Assembly: GCA_023678885.1 (NCBI GenBank)
Contig: CM043009.1
Coordinates: 14,377,117-14,441,116 of the forward strand
Origin: Pogostemon cablin
Taxonomy: Eukaryota; Streptophyta; Magnoliopsida; Lamiales; Lamiaceae
Reading direction: 5' to 3'
Length of the DNA stretch: 64,000 nt
Positions 32,763-44,280 of this stretch are shown here, in pieces. The notes under the pieces were generated by a model. It did not search any database and was not told the origin of the DNA. It worked only from the letters and a program-made list of their open reading frames with translations. The position numbers were made by a program, and so were the translations under genes. Every line of letters starts with the position of its first letter. Position 1 is the first letter of the stretch.

Positions 32763-32980
32763 TTCTTTTTTTGAACGTTCATCCTAATAGTTACTTTTCT
32801 ATTTTTAGTATATGAGATCTATACAGAATAATTAAAATATCTTCATGACCACCTACAATACTAATACAACTATCCACTACATATTAAAATATTATTTAAT
32901 TCATCTCAATACACATTAAAATACTTTTTTCCTTAATTTTCGTGTAAAAACACGATGAGATGGAAGGAGTATATTTTAAC

Positions 32981-33080
32981 CCTTTTTAACACCACACACG
33001 TGCTTAATTATGTATTGACTAATGGTTTAACCTATAATTAAACCCTTTTTAACACCATATACACGTGCTTAAATTATGTA
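32981..33080. repeat. Direct repeat with ACACGTGC words before the third PP2-B copy
   Basis: CCCTTTTTAACACCA, then ACACGTGCTTAA and TTATGTAT, occurs twice (about 32981-33015 and 33043-33080). Each copy holds an ACGTG core, a known plant G-box/ABRE type. It lies 120-220 bp before the PP2-B ATG at 33202. Regulatory meaning is inferred only. Confidence 0.6.
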
Positions 33081-33201
33081 TGCTTTGTCTTGGTGGTGCT
33101 AGTTGTAAGAATTTAAGTCTTCTACTACACCATCAATGGTTGTATACCTCAAACTCAACAGTACTCCGTCTTCCTCAACCAAAATCTGAACTTACTCATC
33201 C

Positions 33202-34616
33202 ATGTCTGCTGAGAACGCTCAAACGTCGCCGTTTGCATTTTTACCAGATGACTGCATAGCCAATATCATTTCCTTCACTTCCCCCAAAGATGCATGTAGG
33301 GCTGCAGCTGTCTCTTTGGGATTCAAATCCGCCGCTGAATCTGACGTCGTTTGGGAGAGATTTCTTCCTCCCGATTAGAGACTAATTGTTTCAGGTTCGA
33401 CATCACCGGTGAACTATTCCACCAAAAAAGAACTCTATCTGTTGCTTTGTCACTCTCCTCTGCTTCTTGATGGAGGCTAATTGGTATCTTCTAATGTCTT
33501 CTTCTCATGTAATATAAGTTAATTTGATTTCTGAATCGTTATTTTTTCTTCTTATTTTCGAATTATGCTTGATTCCATTGCTGTTTTGTCGTTGACTTTT
33601 TTTAATTCATGTTGATGGGTCAGAAATTTTCATGGTTTTCTTTAAAATATTGGGGTAAATTGATGGGGGGTAATTTGTTTCATTATTTGTTAATTGATTC
33701 CTATGATCTGATGAGTTTGTATTCCTGTCTTTTTTTTCCGATTCCTGGATTGTAAGCTTTGGTTTGATCTGTTGATTTGTCTCAAATTTCCATTTTACTT
33801 AGAATTCTCAGTAACATAACATGTATCTGAAAGGTGTTTGTTGAAATGCTTGACAGAGTTTGAGATTGAGTAGGTCAACTGGAAAGAAGTGTTATATGTT
33901 GTGTGCAAGAGAGCTTCAAATAGCTCTGTTAGACGCTCCAAGACACTGGGCATGGACATCTTTACCAGTGTCGAGGTATGAATCTTCAAAACACACAACT
34001 AATTGGCTTACACGAATTGAATATGCATAAACAATACAAGAATCACCAACTCACTTGATGGTGATGATGTTATGCAAATTATGTGAAGATAGTTGAATTT
34101 CATGTTTGAAGTGCCATAACATGAACATCTACTTCCTGACTTGTTTGCAGATTTACTGAGGTTGTCGAGCTGTTAAACGTGTGTTCACTGATAATACGCG
34201 GAACATTGAAAGCGGAAATACTATCTCCTAACACCCACTACGCAGCATATCTTGTCTATATGCTCGTGAAGGAGCACTATGGGCTTGATTGTTCATCAAA
34301 AGCATCGGTTAAACTAGTCCAAGAAAACGGAACCGTGATAGAAGGGGAGACCAACATTGTCTACCTAGCCCCTCCAACGCATCAACGTGTAGTGAGTAGA
34401 CGAAGAAGATTGGTAAGAGTCTCTCGGACAAGTATTGATGTCCGACTTCCCATGCACAGAAGACAAGGCTGGCGTGAAATTGAGTTGGGCGAATTTTTTG
34501 TTGGCGAAGGAGATAAGTCGGATGTCCATGTTCAACTTATGGAAACAGAACATCTTGATTGGAAACGGGGCCTTGTTGTCGAAGGGATCGAGCTGAGACC
34601 AAAAGAAGGTTTGTGA
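33202..34616 (+). pseudogene. F-box/PP2-B gene with two premature stops
   Basis: Three exons with GT-AG borders and correct phases (33202-33483, 33857-33975, 34151-34616) give 289 codons, the normal family length. The F-box at residues 11-50 reads FLPDDCIANIISFTSPKDAC. The PP2 domain spans exons 2-3, from SRSTGKKCYMLCARELQIAL through YAAYLVYMLVKEHYGLDCSS and WREIELGEFF to VEGIELRPKEGL. In-frame stops sit in exon 1 at codon 59 (TAG, 33376, after LPPD) and codon 93 (TAA, 33478). Relatives have Tyr and Lys there, each one base away. The family acts as the substrate receptor of SCF ubiquitin ligases with a glycan-binding lectin half. Exons 2 and 3 are clean, so loss seems recent; sequencing error is possible but two would be needed. 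Confidence 0.88.
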
Positions 34617-34661
34617 TTTTGGTGGAACTTCTTCTAATTGCAACTTTTTTCTACATAGCAT

Positions 34662-34741
34662 GAGTTAGACTAAAGTGTAGTAAGTATCTGAAATGGCAAG
34701 AGAGTTAGACTAAAGTGTAATAAGTATCTGAAATGGCAAGA
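34662..34741. repeat. Tandem duplication of a 40-bp unit
   Basis: GAGTTAGACTAAAGTGTA, then GTATCTGAAATGGCAAGA, occurs twice in a row with one difference. It lies in the 3' flank of the PP2-B pseudogene. Confidence 0.92.
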
Positions 34742-34898
34742 GGATGGACAACTTTTTTCTGTTTGAAGATTTCATGCATTGTTATAAGTTTTCAGGAAGT
34801 GGAATCTATTTTCATTCTCCGGCAGTTTGAGCCTACTTCCCATTAATTTGGGCCTTATATACTCTCTTCTTCCCACCCAAAGAAGAACTTTTGTTAAT

Positions 34899-36292
34899 TG
34901 TTGGCGTTCGATCATTTGGTTAACATGAACCGTTAGGGTTCCACGCGTTTCTAAATCAGCGGAAACAAGAAATATAGAAATGTATTACCTTTCACCAGGG
35001 TATGTTGAAGAAGAGAATGAATTCTCGCTCGCAGCATGCGCAGCCCCACCGTTTTGGGTATAATTCTCTCATCTGATCTCCGATTTGAGTGATCTACGCG
35101 CCAAACGATCCTCTCTTCAGTGGCATTCCAACGGTGTATCACACGTCCAGTTTGGAGTTTAACACGATTTTAGAAAAATCGTGGAAGTTGACGAACAGCA
35201 GCAGCAAACAATCTTCCAATCTTCTGTTGTATTCCCAAGTCCAATCTTGACGTCATGTGGGCGACGATCCTCAAGATCTTCTCAATCTGCTGTTCCCTCA
35301 CCCTTCTCATAGTGTTAGGCGTGATTTACTTTTCAGTTAGGGTTTCTGGACAGTTGAGATGACTTATATATGGGCTACAGCAGAGACAATGAGGAGAAAT
35401 TAGAGTTGGGCTTCCATTGGGTTTAAGTATCCAAACTTAGCCCAAAGCTTATACTTAAGTCCAATAATAATAATATATATCACTAAAATATTATTGCTGC
35501 ACTACCGTTCTAATCCCATAATTACGTTATGAGCTCCTTCTTATTATGAGCCCCTTAGTCTCCCCATGTTTAAGATATACAATGTTCATTAATTAATTAA
35601 GTTAATGACAACTCCATTAATTAATATCTCATACTAGAATAGTACCACTTAACCTCATTATCATGCCAGAATAAATCCACCTGCAGGGTTTACATGATAA
35701 TTCTTATGAGCTCCTCAAGGGGACATCATCAATCTATAACGGACACGAATTCCTTCTACAATCAGCACACCATCGAGACAGCACTATTTCTCAACTCACC
35801 GAGTTTGTTGATTTAATTACATGTAAATCTCACCCATTGATGAATCAAAGAAATACACATACTGTCTTACATGTCGAGGTTATTGTATAGGGATTAAGAG
35901 AACGAGCATCCATAATAACAGAGATCAAGTTCTTCTATATTGACAGTACAAGTCGAACGATCTCAAGTGGTCCTACTCAATACACACAAAGTGCACTAAT
36001 GTGATTATATAGTCAAGACAAACTAATACCAAATCACACTAAAACCATCCTGATAGGGAGTCCCCGTCTATCTCGGTTGTGAGCATCTGTTTATACTTTA
36101 TAAGGAAATCGATAATATGATATTCCGCGTGTTGTCGCACAACATATTATCTACAGTATAAAGTAAATGGATCATTGCATCGACATATAAATAAATTATA
36201 AGACGCAATCATTTGATCATTGATTTTCATTTCAAATAAATTGTTATAACATTATTCATACTAATGCTAGACTTTTAGTATACAATCCAACA
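34899..36292 (-). repeat. Copia-C 3' LTR
   Basis: On the plus strand it runs from TGTTGGCGTTCGATC to GTATACAATCCAACA. Its neighbour 36293-36305 (ATCTCCCACTTAT) is the complement of the polypurine tract, which sets the boundary and the orientation. Confidence 0.88.
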
Positions 36293-36358
36293 ATCTCCCA
36301 CTTATACTAAAAGACTATGTTGTCATGTCTTCTGCCATACATTTGATTCCCACTCCCA

Positions 36359-36640
36359 CTACACGACCATCAAAAGCTCTCGCCTTAAGGTCCTTGTAAA
36401 TGGATTTACTAGGTTATCATCCAATGCAATCTTGGCGACAACATACGATTTCTCGTAACAGGTGGTACTCGCGCTCCATGTGTTTAATTGCTTATGGGCT
36501 TGTGATTCCTTCAAGTTTGCAACTGCACCATTATTATCACAATAAATTGTGATAACCTTGGGTAAACTTAGAAACACCTCAAAGTCCATCATGAAGTTTC
36601 TAGAGTCATATAAATACTTTGGTTGCATAATAGGCTCCAA
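36359..36640 (-). pseudogene. Copia-C RNase H remnant
   Basis: The reading ITIYCDNNGAVANLKE with a preceding PKVI and the later KIALDDNLVNPFTRTL match the copia RNase H end (usual forms YCDNNGAVAN and NIADPFTKTL). Frameshifts replace the HIERKYH segment. It adjoins the 3' LTR, as expected. Confidence 0.82.
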
Positions 36641-37079
36641 TTTATTATCTTACCATGGTGGAGACCGAAATATATTTCTATGTAACACTCCTCCATCTTA
36701 TGACTCTACTTCCTAAAATTAAACACATAACCTTTGAGGTGGATTTACTGTCGTCCCTATCTGATTTGAAAAATCAAAATCTATGTGACCCATAAGAAGC
36801 AGTGAATCTGTTCGTTAAGTCCACATATAATTTCTGGTCCTTTTCATGTGCATAAGTATATGTCTTACCACAGTTCATCATTCTTGTTTCGGGTTACATT
36901 GATACTCACTGACCATGCCTTCGGCAAAATAGATATCCGATCTCATGAATAACATTCCTTAGATTAACCTTTCTTATTCGTCGAAGCATAAGGAACCGCT
37001 TTCATCTCCTTTATCTTCTTTTGTGTCAAGACACATTTTCTTAGATAAAGTCATATGCTAAAACGAGTATGGATTGTAT

Positions 37080-37766
37080 CATTTCATGAAACTTGAGATA
37101 AGCACGACATCCTATCTTGTGATCACCATGATCGCAAGGATATATCTTGCTTCTCTTAAGTCCTTCATTTCATACTACTTTATCAATCATACCCATACGT
37201 CCGACAATACTCTTTCATTGTCTCCAATGAGCAATATATCATCTACGTACAGTACAAGAAATACCACCATATTTTTGTCACTCTACACAAGACACATCCG
37301 CGCATTGAATAAATCAATATGCCTGGATTTCCTCATCAAAATAGATGTTTCATGATTTTGAAGCTTGCTTTAGTCCATCGATGGACACCTTTAAGCTTAC
37401 AATCAAAATGCTCTTAACCCTTTACAATGAATCACTCTAGTTGCTTCACATAGACGTTTTTTTCAAGACTTTCAATCAGGAAAGCTGTCTTGACATCTAT
37501 TTGTTGTACCTCATATTCACATGAGTAGCAATAGATAAAAGAATTATCGACATAGGCATAGCTACCGACGAACAGGTTTCCTCATAATCGAATCCTTTCT
37601 TTCTAAGTATACTTTTTCGCAACAAGCATTGCTTCCAAGGTTTTCTCCTTACCGTATGATCCTCTTTTATTTTGTATGACCACTTCCAGCGGCTTTTACA
37701 CCATATAGTGATCCTAGAAGCTCCCAGATCTAATTTAAAATCCCTAAATTCTATTTTATAAATCAT
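37080..37766 (-). pseudogene. Copia-C reverse transcriptase remnant
   Basis: WSYKIKEDHTV, then KKGFDYEETCSSVAMPMSI and ILLSIATHVNM, match the copia domain (usual form YTQKEGIDYEETFSPVAML). Further on, the minus-strand complement of ATATCATCTACGTACAG at about 37236-37252 reads LYVDDI, so the catalytic Asp pair survives although the frame does not. Confidence 0.8.
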
Positions 37767-37816
37767 TGCACTTTTCTAAGATTCCGCATTTTTATCTTGT
37801 TGTGCATCGTCATATA

Positions 37817-39013
37817 TGTTGGATTGTATACTAAAAGTCTTGCTTTTGTATGAACAATACGTTAACAATTTATTTGAAATGAGAATCATATGATCAAATG
37901 ATTGCGTCTTATAATTTATTTATATGTTAGATGCAATAGTCCACTTACTTTATACTGTAGATAATATATTGTGCGACAACACGCGGAAGATTATATTATC
38001 GATTTCCTTATAAAGTATAAACAGATGCTCACAACCGAGATAGACGAGGACTCTCTATCGGGATGGTTGTAGTGTGATTTGGTATTAGTTTGTCTTTACT
38101 ATGAAATCACATTAGTGCACTTGTGTGTATTGAGCAGGACCACTTGAGATCGTTCGACTTGTATTGTCTATATAGAAGAACTTGATCTCAGCTATTATGG
38201 ATGTTCATACTCTTAATCCCTATACAATAACCTCGACACGTAAGGCAGTATGTATTTCTTTGATTCATCAATGGGTGAGATTTACATGTAATTAAATCAA
38301 CAAACTCGGTGAGTTGAGAAATAATACTGTCTCTATGGTGTGCTGTTGATTGTAGAAGGAATCCGTGTCCGTTATAGGTTGATGATGTCCCCTTGAGGAG
38401 CTCATAAGGATTATCATGTAAACCCTGCAGGTGGATTTATTCCGGCATGATAATGAGGTTGAGTGGTACTACTCTCGGATAAGATATTAATTAATGGAGT
38501 TGTCAGTAACTTAATTAATTAATGAAAATTGTATAGCTTAAACATGGGGAGACTAACGGGCTCATAATAAGAAGGAGCCCATAACGTAATTATGAGATTA
38601 GAACGGTAGTGCAGTAATAATATTTTAGTGGTATATATTATTATTATTGGACTTAAGTATAAGCTTTGGGCTAAGCTTGGATACTTAAGCCCACTAATTT
38701 CTCCTCCTGGTCCCTGCTGTAGCCCATATATAAGTCATCTCAGTTGTTCTAACCCTAAGTGAGACACGCCTAACACGTGAAGAGGGTAGACGGAACAGCA
38801 GATTGAGAAGATCTCGAGGATTGTCGCCCACACGACGTCGAGATTAGACTTGGGAATATACCAGAAGACTGGAAGGTTGTTTACTGCTGCTGCTGATCAT
38901 CCTCTACATCAATCCTGGTGAAAGGTAATATGATTCTGCTCTTTTGCTTCCGCTGCAGTAGAATCGTATGAAACCCTAACTGTTCACGTTAACCAAATGA
39001 TCGAACGCTAACA
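37817..39013 (+). repeat. Solo LTR of the Copia-C family, inverted
   Basis: It starts TGTTGGATTGTATACTAAAA and ends GATCGAACGCTAACA, the reverse complement of the two Copia-C LTRs. At 1197 bp it is about 200 bp shorter than they are. Flanks ATATA and ATATC agree in four of five bases, consistent with an independent insertion followed by LTR-LTR recombination. It separates the integrase from the reverse transcriptase of Copia-C. Confidence 0.85.
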
Positions 39014-39379
39014 ATATCCGTGGGTCAATTCCATATTTACTAGGGACCAAGTCTCACGACTCTCCCAAAATATAAATCTTTCGAGTTGTAAAACAGCCCT
39101 CCCATTACGATAGGGTACTACATGCAATTGTGTATCAGATGTGACATGCGATGTAGTTTACTTATGGTATTTCATCTTGTACAATTGGTACTATACTATG
39201 TGTTTTCCCTCTCAATTCCTTTAATCTTTTGGACTATCAAATAAGACACCCTTTATTTTTTAGGATATCCCACAAACAGATAAACGTTATACAACATACT
39301 GTTTCTAGGGCATACCCATAAAATCAATTTAGTAATTCCAAATAATTTATCATCTATCTAATCATTTTCATAAGAGTCT

Positions 39380-39660
39380 TTTTTCTTCTTTCGTCACACC
39401 ATTCTACTGGGGTTTGCCCGGTGTAGACTACTTGAGATTTGATCTCATCCTCTAATAAATAGCTCCTAAACTATCCTAAGAGGTACTCGCCACCACGATT
39501 AAATCTTAATGACCACCTCTCGAAGGAATAATCTTAGCACCGCTTAAATCAGTATGAACCATTTCTAACATATCTTTGCATGACTCTATACCTCTTTGTC
39601 CTGAAAGGCCTTTAATAATTTTACATTGAAGCAAGACTCGCAAGTCAGATAGTTTCTACT
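39380..39660 (-). pseudogene. Copia-C integrase remnant
   Basis: Minus-strand pieces in different frames read LTCESC (zinc-finger end), then RGGEYLL and SYLLEDEIKSQVVYTGQTP, which correspond to the FDRGGEY and QLSAPGTPQQNG regions of copia integrases. Too broken to define domain limits. Confidence 0.6.
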
Positions 39661-39798
39661 TCAGATAAACCCAATGGTCCATTGGCTATCAACCTTTGAA
39701 TCTTACTCAAGTAAAATTGATCTAGTCTTGGATGCCAAAAGTATGTTTAGTTCATCTCCGAAGGCTCCTTTCTCTTACTAGGATTAGAAGATTCGTTA

Positions 39799-40440
39799 TT
39801 AATTACTATTTGTTGCATCCTTGGGATAAACATGATTTAAGAGCGTACAAATTGTCACCAACATACCATAACAGATTATAACTCTATCCTTCATTATAAT
39901 AACCATGTCATTTAAATGAAATAGAGTATCCATCTGTAAATGCATAGAAACAGAAATGAAATTTTTTCTATGAAAATGTACGTAAAAATAATTTCTCATA
40001 ATCAAACGTTTATTCATATCGTAAGATAAATAAACAACTCCCACTGCGATAGCCACTACTCTTGCAGCATTACCCATGTCCATAGTAATCTCATCATCAC
40101 TTAGTTGCAGGCTTTTAATGATTTCGATATCTACACACAACGTGTCAGTAGATGCCATCACTAGTCATGCTTCAACGACTAGTGAATGAGATACTAACCT
40201 TATTCATATCTTGATGAAAATTAATTTCCTTCGCCAAATGTTTTGTCAGAAGTTCCCCACCATATACAACGTCTCGTATTTCAGGTGGAACTTTTTCAAA
40301 ACATTCAGGCAAACTATGGAGAATAAATTGATCTAGGTTCCCCTTAAATTTCTACTCTAAGTTTTTCCAATTCATTCATCAAGTCAACCATGACCTCTTG
40401 CCTTTTAACCTTACTCAGGTATCCGAAGAGTTACATAAGA
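39799..40440 (-). pseudogene. Copia-C gag/protease remnant
   Basis: SLQLSDDEITMDMGNAARV, then VAIAVGVVYL and NFISVSMHLQMD, match the stretch after the protease in copia polyproteins (usual forms MGDGARVAAVAVG and NIISVSCL). On its upstream side (about 40220-40400) a gag-like LPECFEKV piece is visible. The protease D-S-G motif itself was not found. Confidence 0.65.
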
Positions 40441-41032
40441 CCATCATATTTCTATGAACCTCTCACCTCTCCACTAGAGACTTTAATAGGCATCATATGA
40501 CATCCTTAGTGAGAACACATTTTATTTTCCTAAACAGTAAGAATTAAAACCAAGATTCTTTTCTTATCATCTAATTTTGGTCAAGTAAATATGTTTCTTT
40601 TAGTAAACAATAAGTGAGATAAAACCATTTTAAAAATTCAGAGAATCATAAAAAAATACACCGATCAAATCTTCGAATTTATCCTTTTATATTGATTCCC
40701 TCAAAACAATATAAAATAAAATTCATCGACATCTCAAGCAACGTGAGTCTGCATGCCATGTTAGTGTGGACGTATATAAACCCGAACATTTACAAGAGAA
40801 TGTTTTACCCATTAATTTTATTCGTCAACCTAACTTCATGACAAAATAATTAATAGTCGGTTCCTTTTTAGCCATGCAAATAATAGCAGTGACTCCGTTG
40901 GTGAGGATACTTATTATTTACACCTAAGTGTACACTATTATTTGATCCCAAGTCCATTGCACAAGCTTATGTGCCTTACAGTTGGAGAAGTACACACGCG
41001 CTCGGATAACTTTCTACAATCATCAATTATAA

Positions 41033-41235
41033 GTTTGTACCAGTGAACCGCATATAAACTCATCCGTTAGGGAGGAAGGTCTATGCCAATACGCAAGTTC
41101 ATGTGCATCACATTACAAACAATAATTATTTAAAGAAGTTTGTACCAGTGATCCGTGAATAAACTCATCTGTTGTGGAGAAGGCCTATTGCCAACACGCA
41201 AGTTTACTCACGTCACTTACAAACCAATAATGGAG
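41033..41235. repeat. Imperfect tandem duplication, about 115-bp unit, in Copia-C
   Basis: GTTTGTACCAGTGA, then TAAACTCATC, CCAAC/TACGCAAGTT and CATTACAAAC, occurs twice with several differences. Confidence 0.7.
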
Positions 41236-41489
41236 GCCGTGGGAATTATTTACCAATCCCCTCTCCCACTTAGTTATTTAACACCGATGGTTTTTACATG
41301 CATATAATATTCAATAATAAAATACGTAACCTAGCATGCTCCTATTACGGCACATAAGGCAGTAAATCACAGAGAATCATACATAATATATACAACAATA
41401 ATCAAATAATTAAATCAATTATGAACAGTTATATATCAGCGAATTTGATTGTTCGCCATCAAGCACGAATATCGACAAGGACTTTCAGA

Positions 41490-41690
41490 TTATCAAATTT
41501 TTGAGAATTTGCAGATTATCAAATTTTCGATACCATCGATATCGTTCAAATTATCAAAATCATCGATATTGATCAGATTATCAAAATTTCGAAAAACTTC
41601 CTGATTATCAAAATTTCAAAACTATCGATATCGGCCGTCGATATCGTCTAAATTATCAAAATCATCGTTATCGACCAGTAACCATATATA
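41490..41690. repeat. Degenerate tandem repeat with ATCGAT words in Copia-C
   Basis: Units of about 25-30 bp built of AATTATCAAAATTTCGA and ATCGATATCG recur six to eight times. It lies in the leader side of the minus-strand element. Confidence 0.7.
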
Positions 41691-41705
41691 ACAATAATAG
41701 ACCAT

Positions 41706-42436
41706 TAAATCAATTATGGCAGTTATATATCACAAAAAAATGCAGTCGAATTCGTGCACTGAATCGTTAGACAAGTCGCGCTTTGTCTCTCGCACTCCAG
41801 CATCCGTGCGCGCCTGGCCTACCGTCGCCAGCAACCGTGCGCGCTACGCCTGCAGCACGCCATCATCCGTGCACCAAAAATTCTCACATGCCAGCAACCG
41901 TGCTTATCACCTGATAGCCGTACGCCATCCTGCTCCGCAATGAGCATTCTCACACGGAGTGTACTTGTCACCGTGTGCCAACAGCTTCTCACCCACCATT
42001 ATCCATGTGCCACAACACAACACCGAGCGTCCACATGCCACACACGGCTTACATGCATGCACGACTGCATCCATGCATCCACGCCTTCCGCGCACGCCTG
42101 CCTCCATGCGTCAACACCTGCCGCGCATGCCTGCCGCGTGCCACACCTGCCGCGCACTCTTGCATTCGTGCGTCAACATCTTCCGTGGGGTCTGCCTTCG
42201 CACTCCAACACACGGCAAAAAAGTCCTCCAGACGTGCTTTCACTATCGTCGTTCACCATAAATTTAACGAACATGTACAGTTCGAATCGTTCACCACCAT
42301 CGACAATACAGGGATTATACAGGCACAATCAAATCATACCAAAATCCTAATCATATATGTGATTCTATTTCGAACAAGAAACATATAAGCCACATAAATC
42401 CTAGCCTAACGTGTCACGCTTCACCATGAAACCGAA
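41706..42436. other. C-rich leader of Copia-C with repeated GCC/CGTGC words
   Basis: Between 41780 and 42190 the plus strand is rich in C, with CGTGCGCGC, GCATGCCTGCC and CATCCGTGC recurring. Open frames appear on both strands, but none has a domain. By position it is the untranslated leader/gag side of the minus-strand element. Confidence 0.5.
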
Positions 42437-42449
42437 GCTCTGATACCAA
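42437..42449 (-). other. Copia-C primer-binding site
   Basis: The complement of GCTCTGATACCAA is TTGGTATCAGAGC, the standard plant initiator-Met tRNA primer site of copia elements. It lies next to the inner end of the 5' LTR. Confidence 0.9.
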
Positions 42450-42450
42450 T

Positions 42451-43846
42451 TATTGATGTTCGACCATTTTGTTAATGTGAACCGTTAGGGTTCCATGTAT
42501 TTCTAAATCAGTGGAAGCAAGAAACATAGAAACGTATTACCTTTCACCAGGGTATGTTGAAGAAGAGAATGAATTCTCATCGATAGCATGCGCAGCTCCA
42601 CCGATTTGGGCATAACTCTCTCATCTGATCTCCGATTTGAGTGATCTACGCGCCAAAATAATCTTCTCTTCAGTGGTTTTCCAATGGTGTATCACAAGTC
42701 CAGTTTAGAGTTTCACACTATTTTTGAAAAATCGTGGAAATTGACAAACAATAGCAGCAACAACCTTCCGATCTTCTGCTGTATTCCCAAGTCCAATATT
42801 GACGTCGTGTGGACGACGATCTACAAGATTTTCTCAATCTACTATTCTCTCACCCTTCTCACAGTGTTAGACGTGATTTACTTTTCAGTTAGGGTTTCTG
42901 GACAGTTGAGATGACTTATATATGAGCCACAGTAGGGACCAGGAGGAGAAATTAGAATTGAACCTCCATTGGGCTTACGTATCCAAGCTTAGCCCAAAGC
43001 TTATATTTAAATCCAATAATAATAATATATACCACTAAAATATTATCACTGCACTACCGTTCTAATTGCACAATTACGTTATGGGCTCCTTCTTATTATG
43101 AGCCTGTTAGTCTCCTAATGTTTAAGATATACAATGTCCATTAATTAATTAAGTTACTGACAACTCCATTAATTAATATCTCATACGAGAGTAGTACCAC
43201 TCAACCTCATTATCATGCCGAAATAAATCTGCCTGCAGGGTTTACATGATAATCCCTATGAGCTTCTCAAGGGGACATCATCAACCTATAACGGACACGG
43301 ATTCCTTCTACAATCAACAGCACACCATAGAGACAGCACTATTTCCCAACTCACCGAGTTTGTTGATTTAATTACATGTAAATCTCACCCATTGATGAAT
43401 CAAAGAAATACACATACTGCCTTATGTGTCTAGATTATTGTATAGGGATTAAGAGCACGAACATCCATAATAACAGAGATCAACTTCTTCTATATAGACA
43501 GTATAAGTCGAACGATCTCAAGTGGTCCTGCTCAATACACACAAAGTGCACTAATGTGATTCTATAGTCAAGACAAACTAATACCAAATCAAACTACAAC
43601 CATCCTGATAGATAGTCCCGTCTATCTTGGTTGTGAGCATCTGTTTATACTTTATAAGAAAATCGATAATATGATCTTCCGTGTGTTGTCGCACAACATA
43701 TTATCTACAGTATAAAGTAAATAGACTATTGCATCGACATATAAATAAATTATAAGATGCAATCATTTGATCATTGATTCTCATTTCAAATAAATTGTTA
43801 TAACATTGTTCATACTAAAGCTAGACTTTTAGTATATAATCCAACA
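42451..43846 (-). repeat. Copia-C 5' LTR
   Basis: Direct repeat of 34899-36292 with many scattered differences. The inner terminus reads TATTGATGTTCG where the family has TGTTAGCGTTCG, so the terminal TG is mutated. Confidence 0.88.
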
Positions 43847-44015
43847 ATTTGCACGTGAATTAAGGAGTATTATTATTTAATGTGTAGTGGATAGTTGTAT
43901 TAGTGGGAGTATAGACCCCATATTTTAATTATATTAATGAGTGTATGTGGGTTTCATGTGTGTATTAAGAAAGGAAAAATGAAAAAAAAGACTATTTTTA
44001 AAGAGGACGGAAGAA

Positions 44016-44017
<2 letters not shown>

Positions 44018-44048
<31 letters not shown>
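44018..44048. repeat. (TA)n microsatellite between two MITEs
   Basis: A run of TA units separates the right end of the split MITE (44016) and the left end of the next (44051). Confidence 0.9.
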
Positions 44049-44050
<2 letters not shown>

Positions 44051-44051
<1 letters not shown>

Positions 44052-44280
44052 TCCCTCCGTCCCAGGTTAAGAGGGTCATTTTACCAATTTGGTCATCCCA
44101 CCCAAAGAGTCTCATTTTCTTTTTTGGACACATGGGACCCACTCATACCCACTAACACAATTAAAACATGGGGCCCTCACACCCACTAATACAACTACCC
44201 ACTACACATTAAATAGTAATACTCATTAATCCACGTGCCCAAGAGCAAATGGGACTCTCAACGAAACTCGTTCTGTCGAG
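44051..44280. mobile_element. Stowaway-type MITE, right end lost
   Basis: It starts CTCCCTCCGTCCCAGGTTAA and contains the shared GGGACCCACTCATACCCACT and ACTACACATTAAATA interior. The expected right terminus is replaced by GGGACTCTCAACGAAACTCG. Confidence 0.75.

Larger units (their letters stand above)
31620..32969. mobile_element. Stowaway-type MITE split by a gene-capturing element
   Basis: The left end CTCCATCCGTCTCATCCTAA (31620) and right end GATGAGATGGAAGGAG (to 32969) are flanked by TA. The two arms match the MITE at 44929, which shows the same CATCCTAATAGTTAC start and TATTAAAATA interior. The 1.1-kb element at 31660-32762 is inserted in the left arm. Confidence 0.78.
34899..43846 (-). 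mobile_element. Copia-C, minus-strand Ty1/copia element with both LTRs
   Basis: Two direct LTRs (34899-36292 and 42451-43846, about 1.39 kb each) flank a minus-strand interior. In its own direction this has a primer site, gag/protease remnants, integrase, reverse transcriptase, RNase H and a polypurine tract. The interior is heavily mutated and holds a solo LTR of the same family in the opposite direction (37817-39013). No matching 5-bp target duplication was found at the outer ends. Confidence 0.9.
34862..44016. mobile_element. Stowaway-type MITE split by Copia-C
   Basis: The left arm starts CTCTCTTCTTCCCACCCAAA after TA (34862 to about 34898). The right arm (43847-44016) has GCACGTGAATTAAGGAGTAT, the common TTTAATGTGTAGTGGATAGT interior and ends GAGGACGGAAGAAG before TA. 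Together they match the intact MITEs at 44697 and 44051, so the retrotransposon landed inside a MITE. Confidence 0.65.

Noticed and set aside
41716..42388. Cluster of six overlapping open frames, Cys/His-rich
   Set aside because: A low-complexity C-rich leader of Copia-C opens frames on all sides; no conserved motif.
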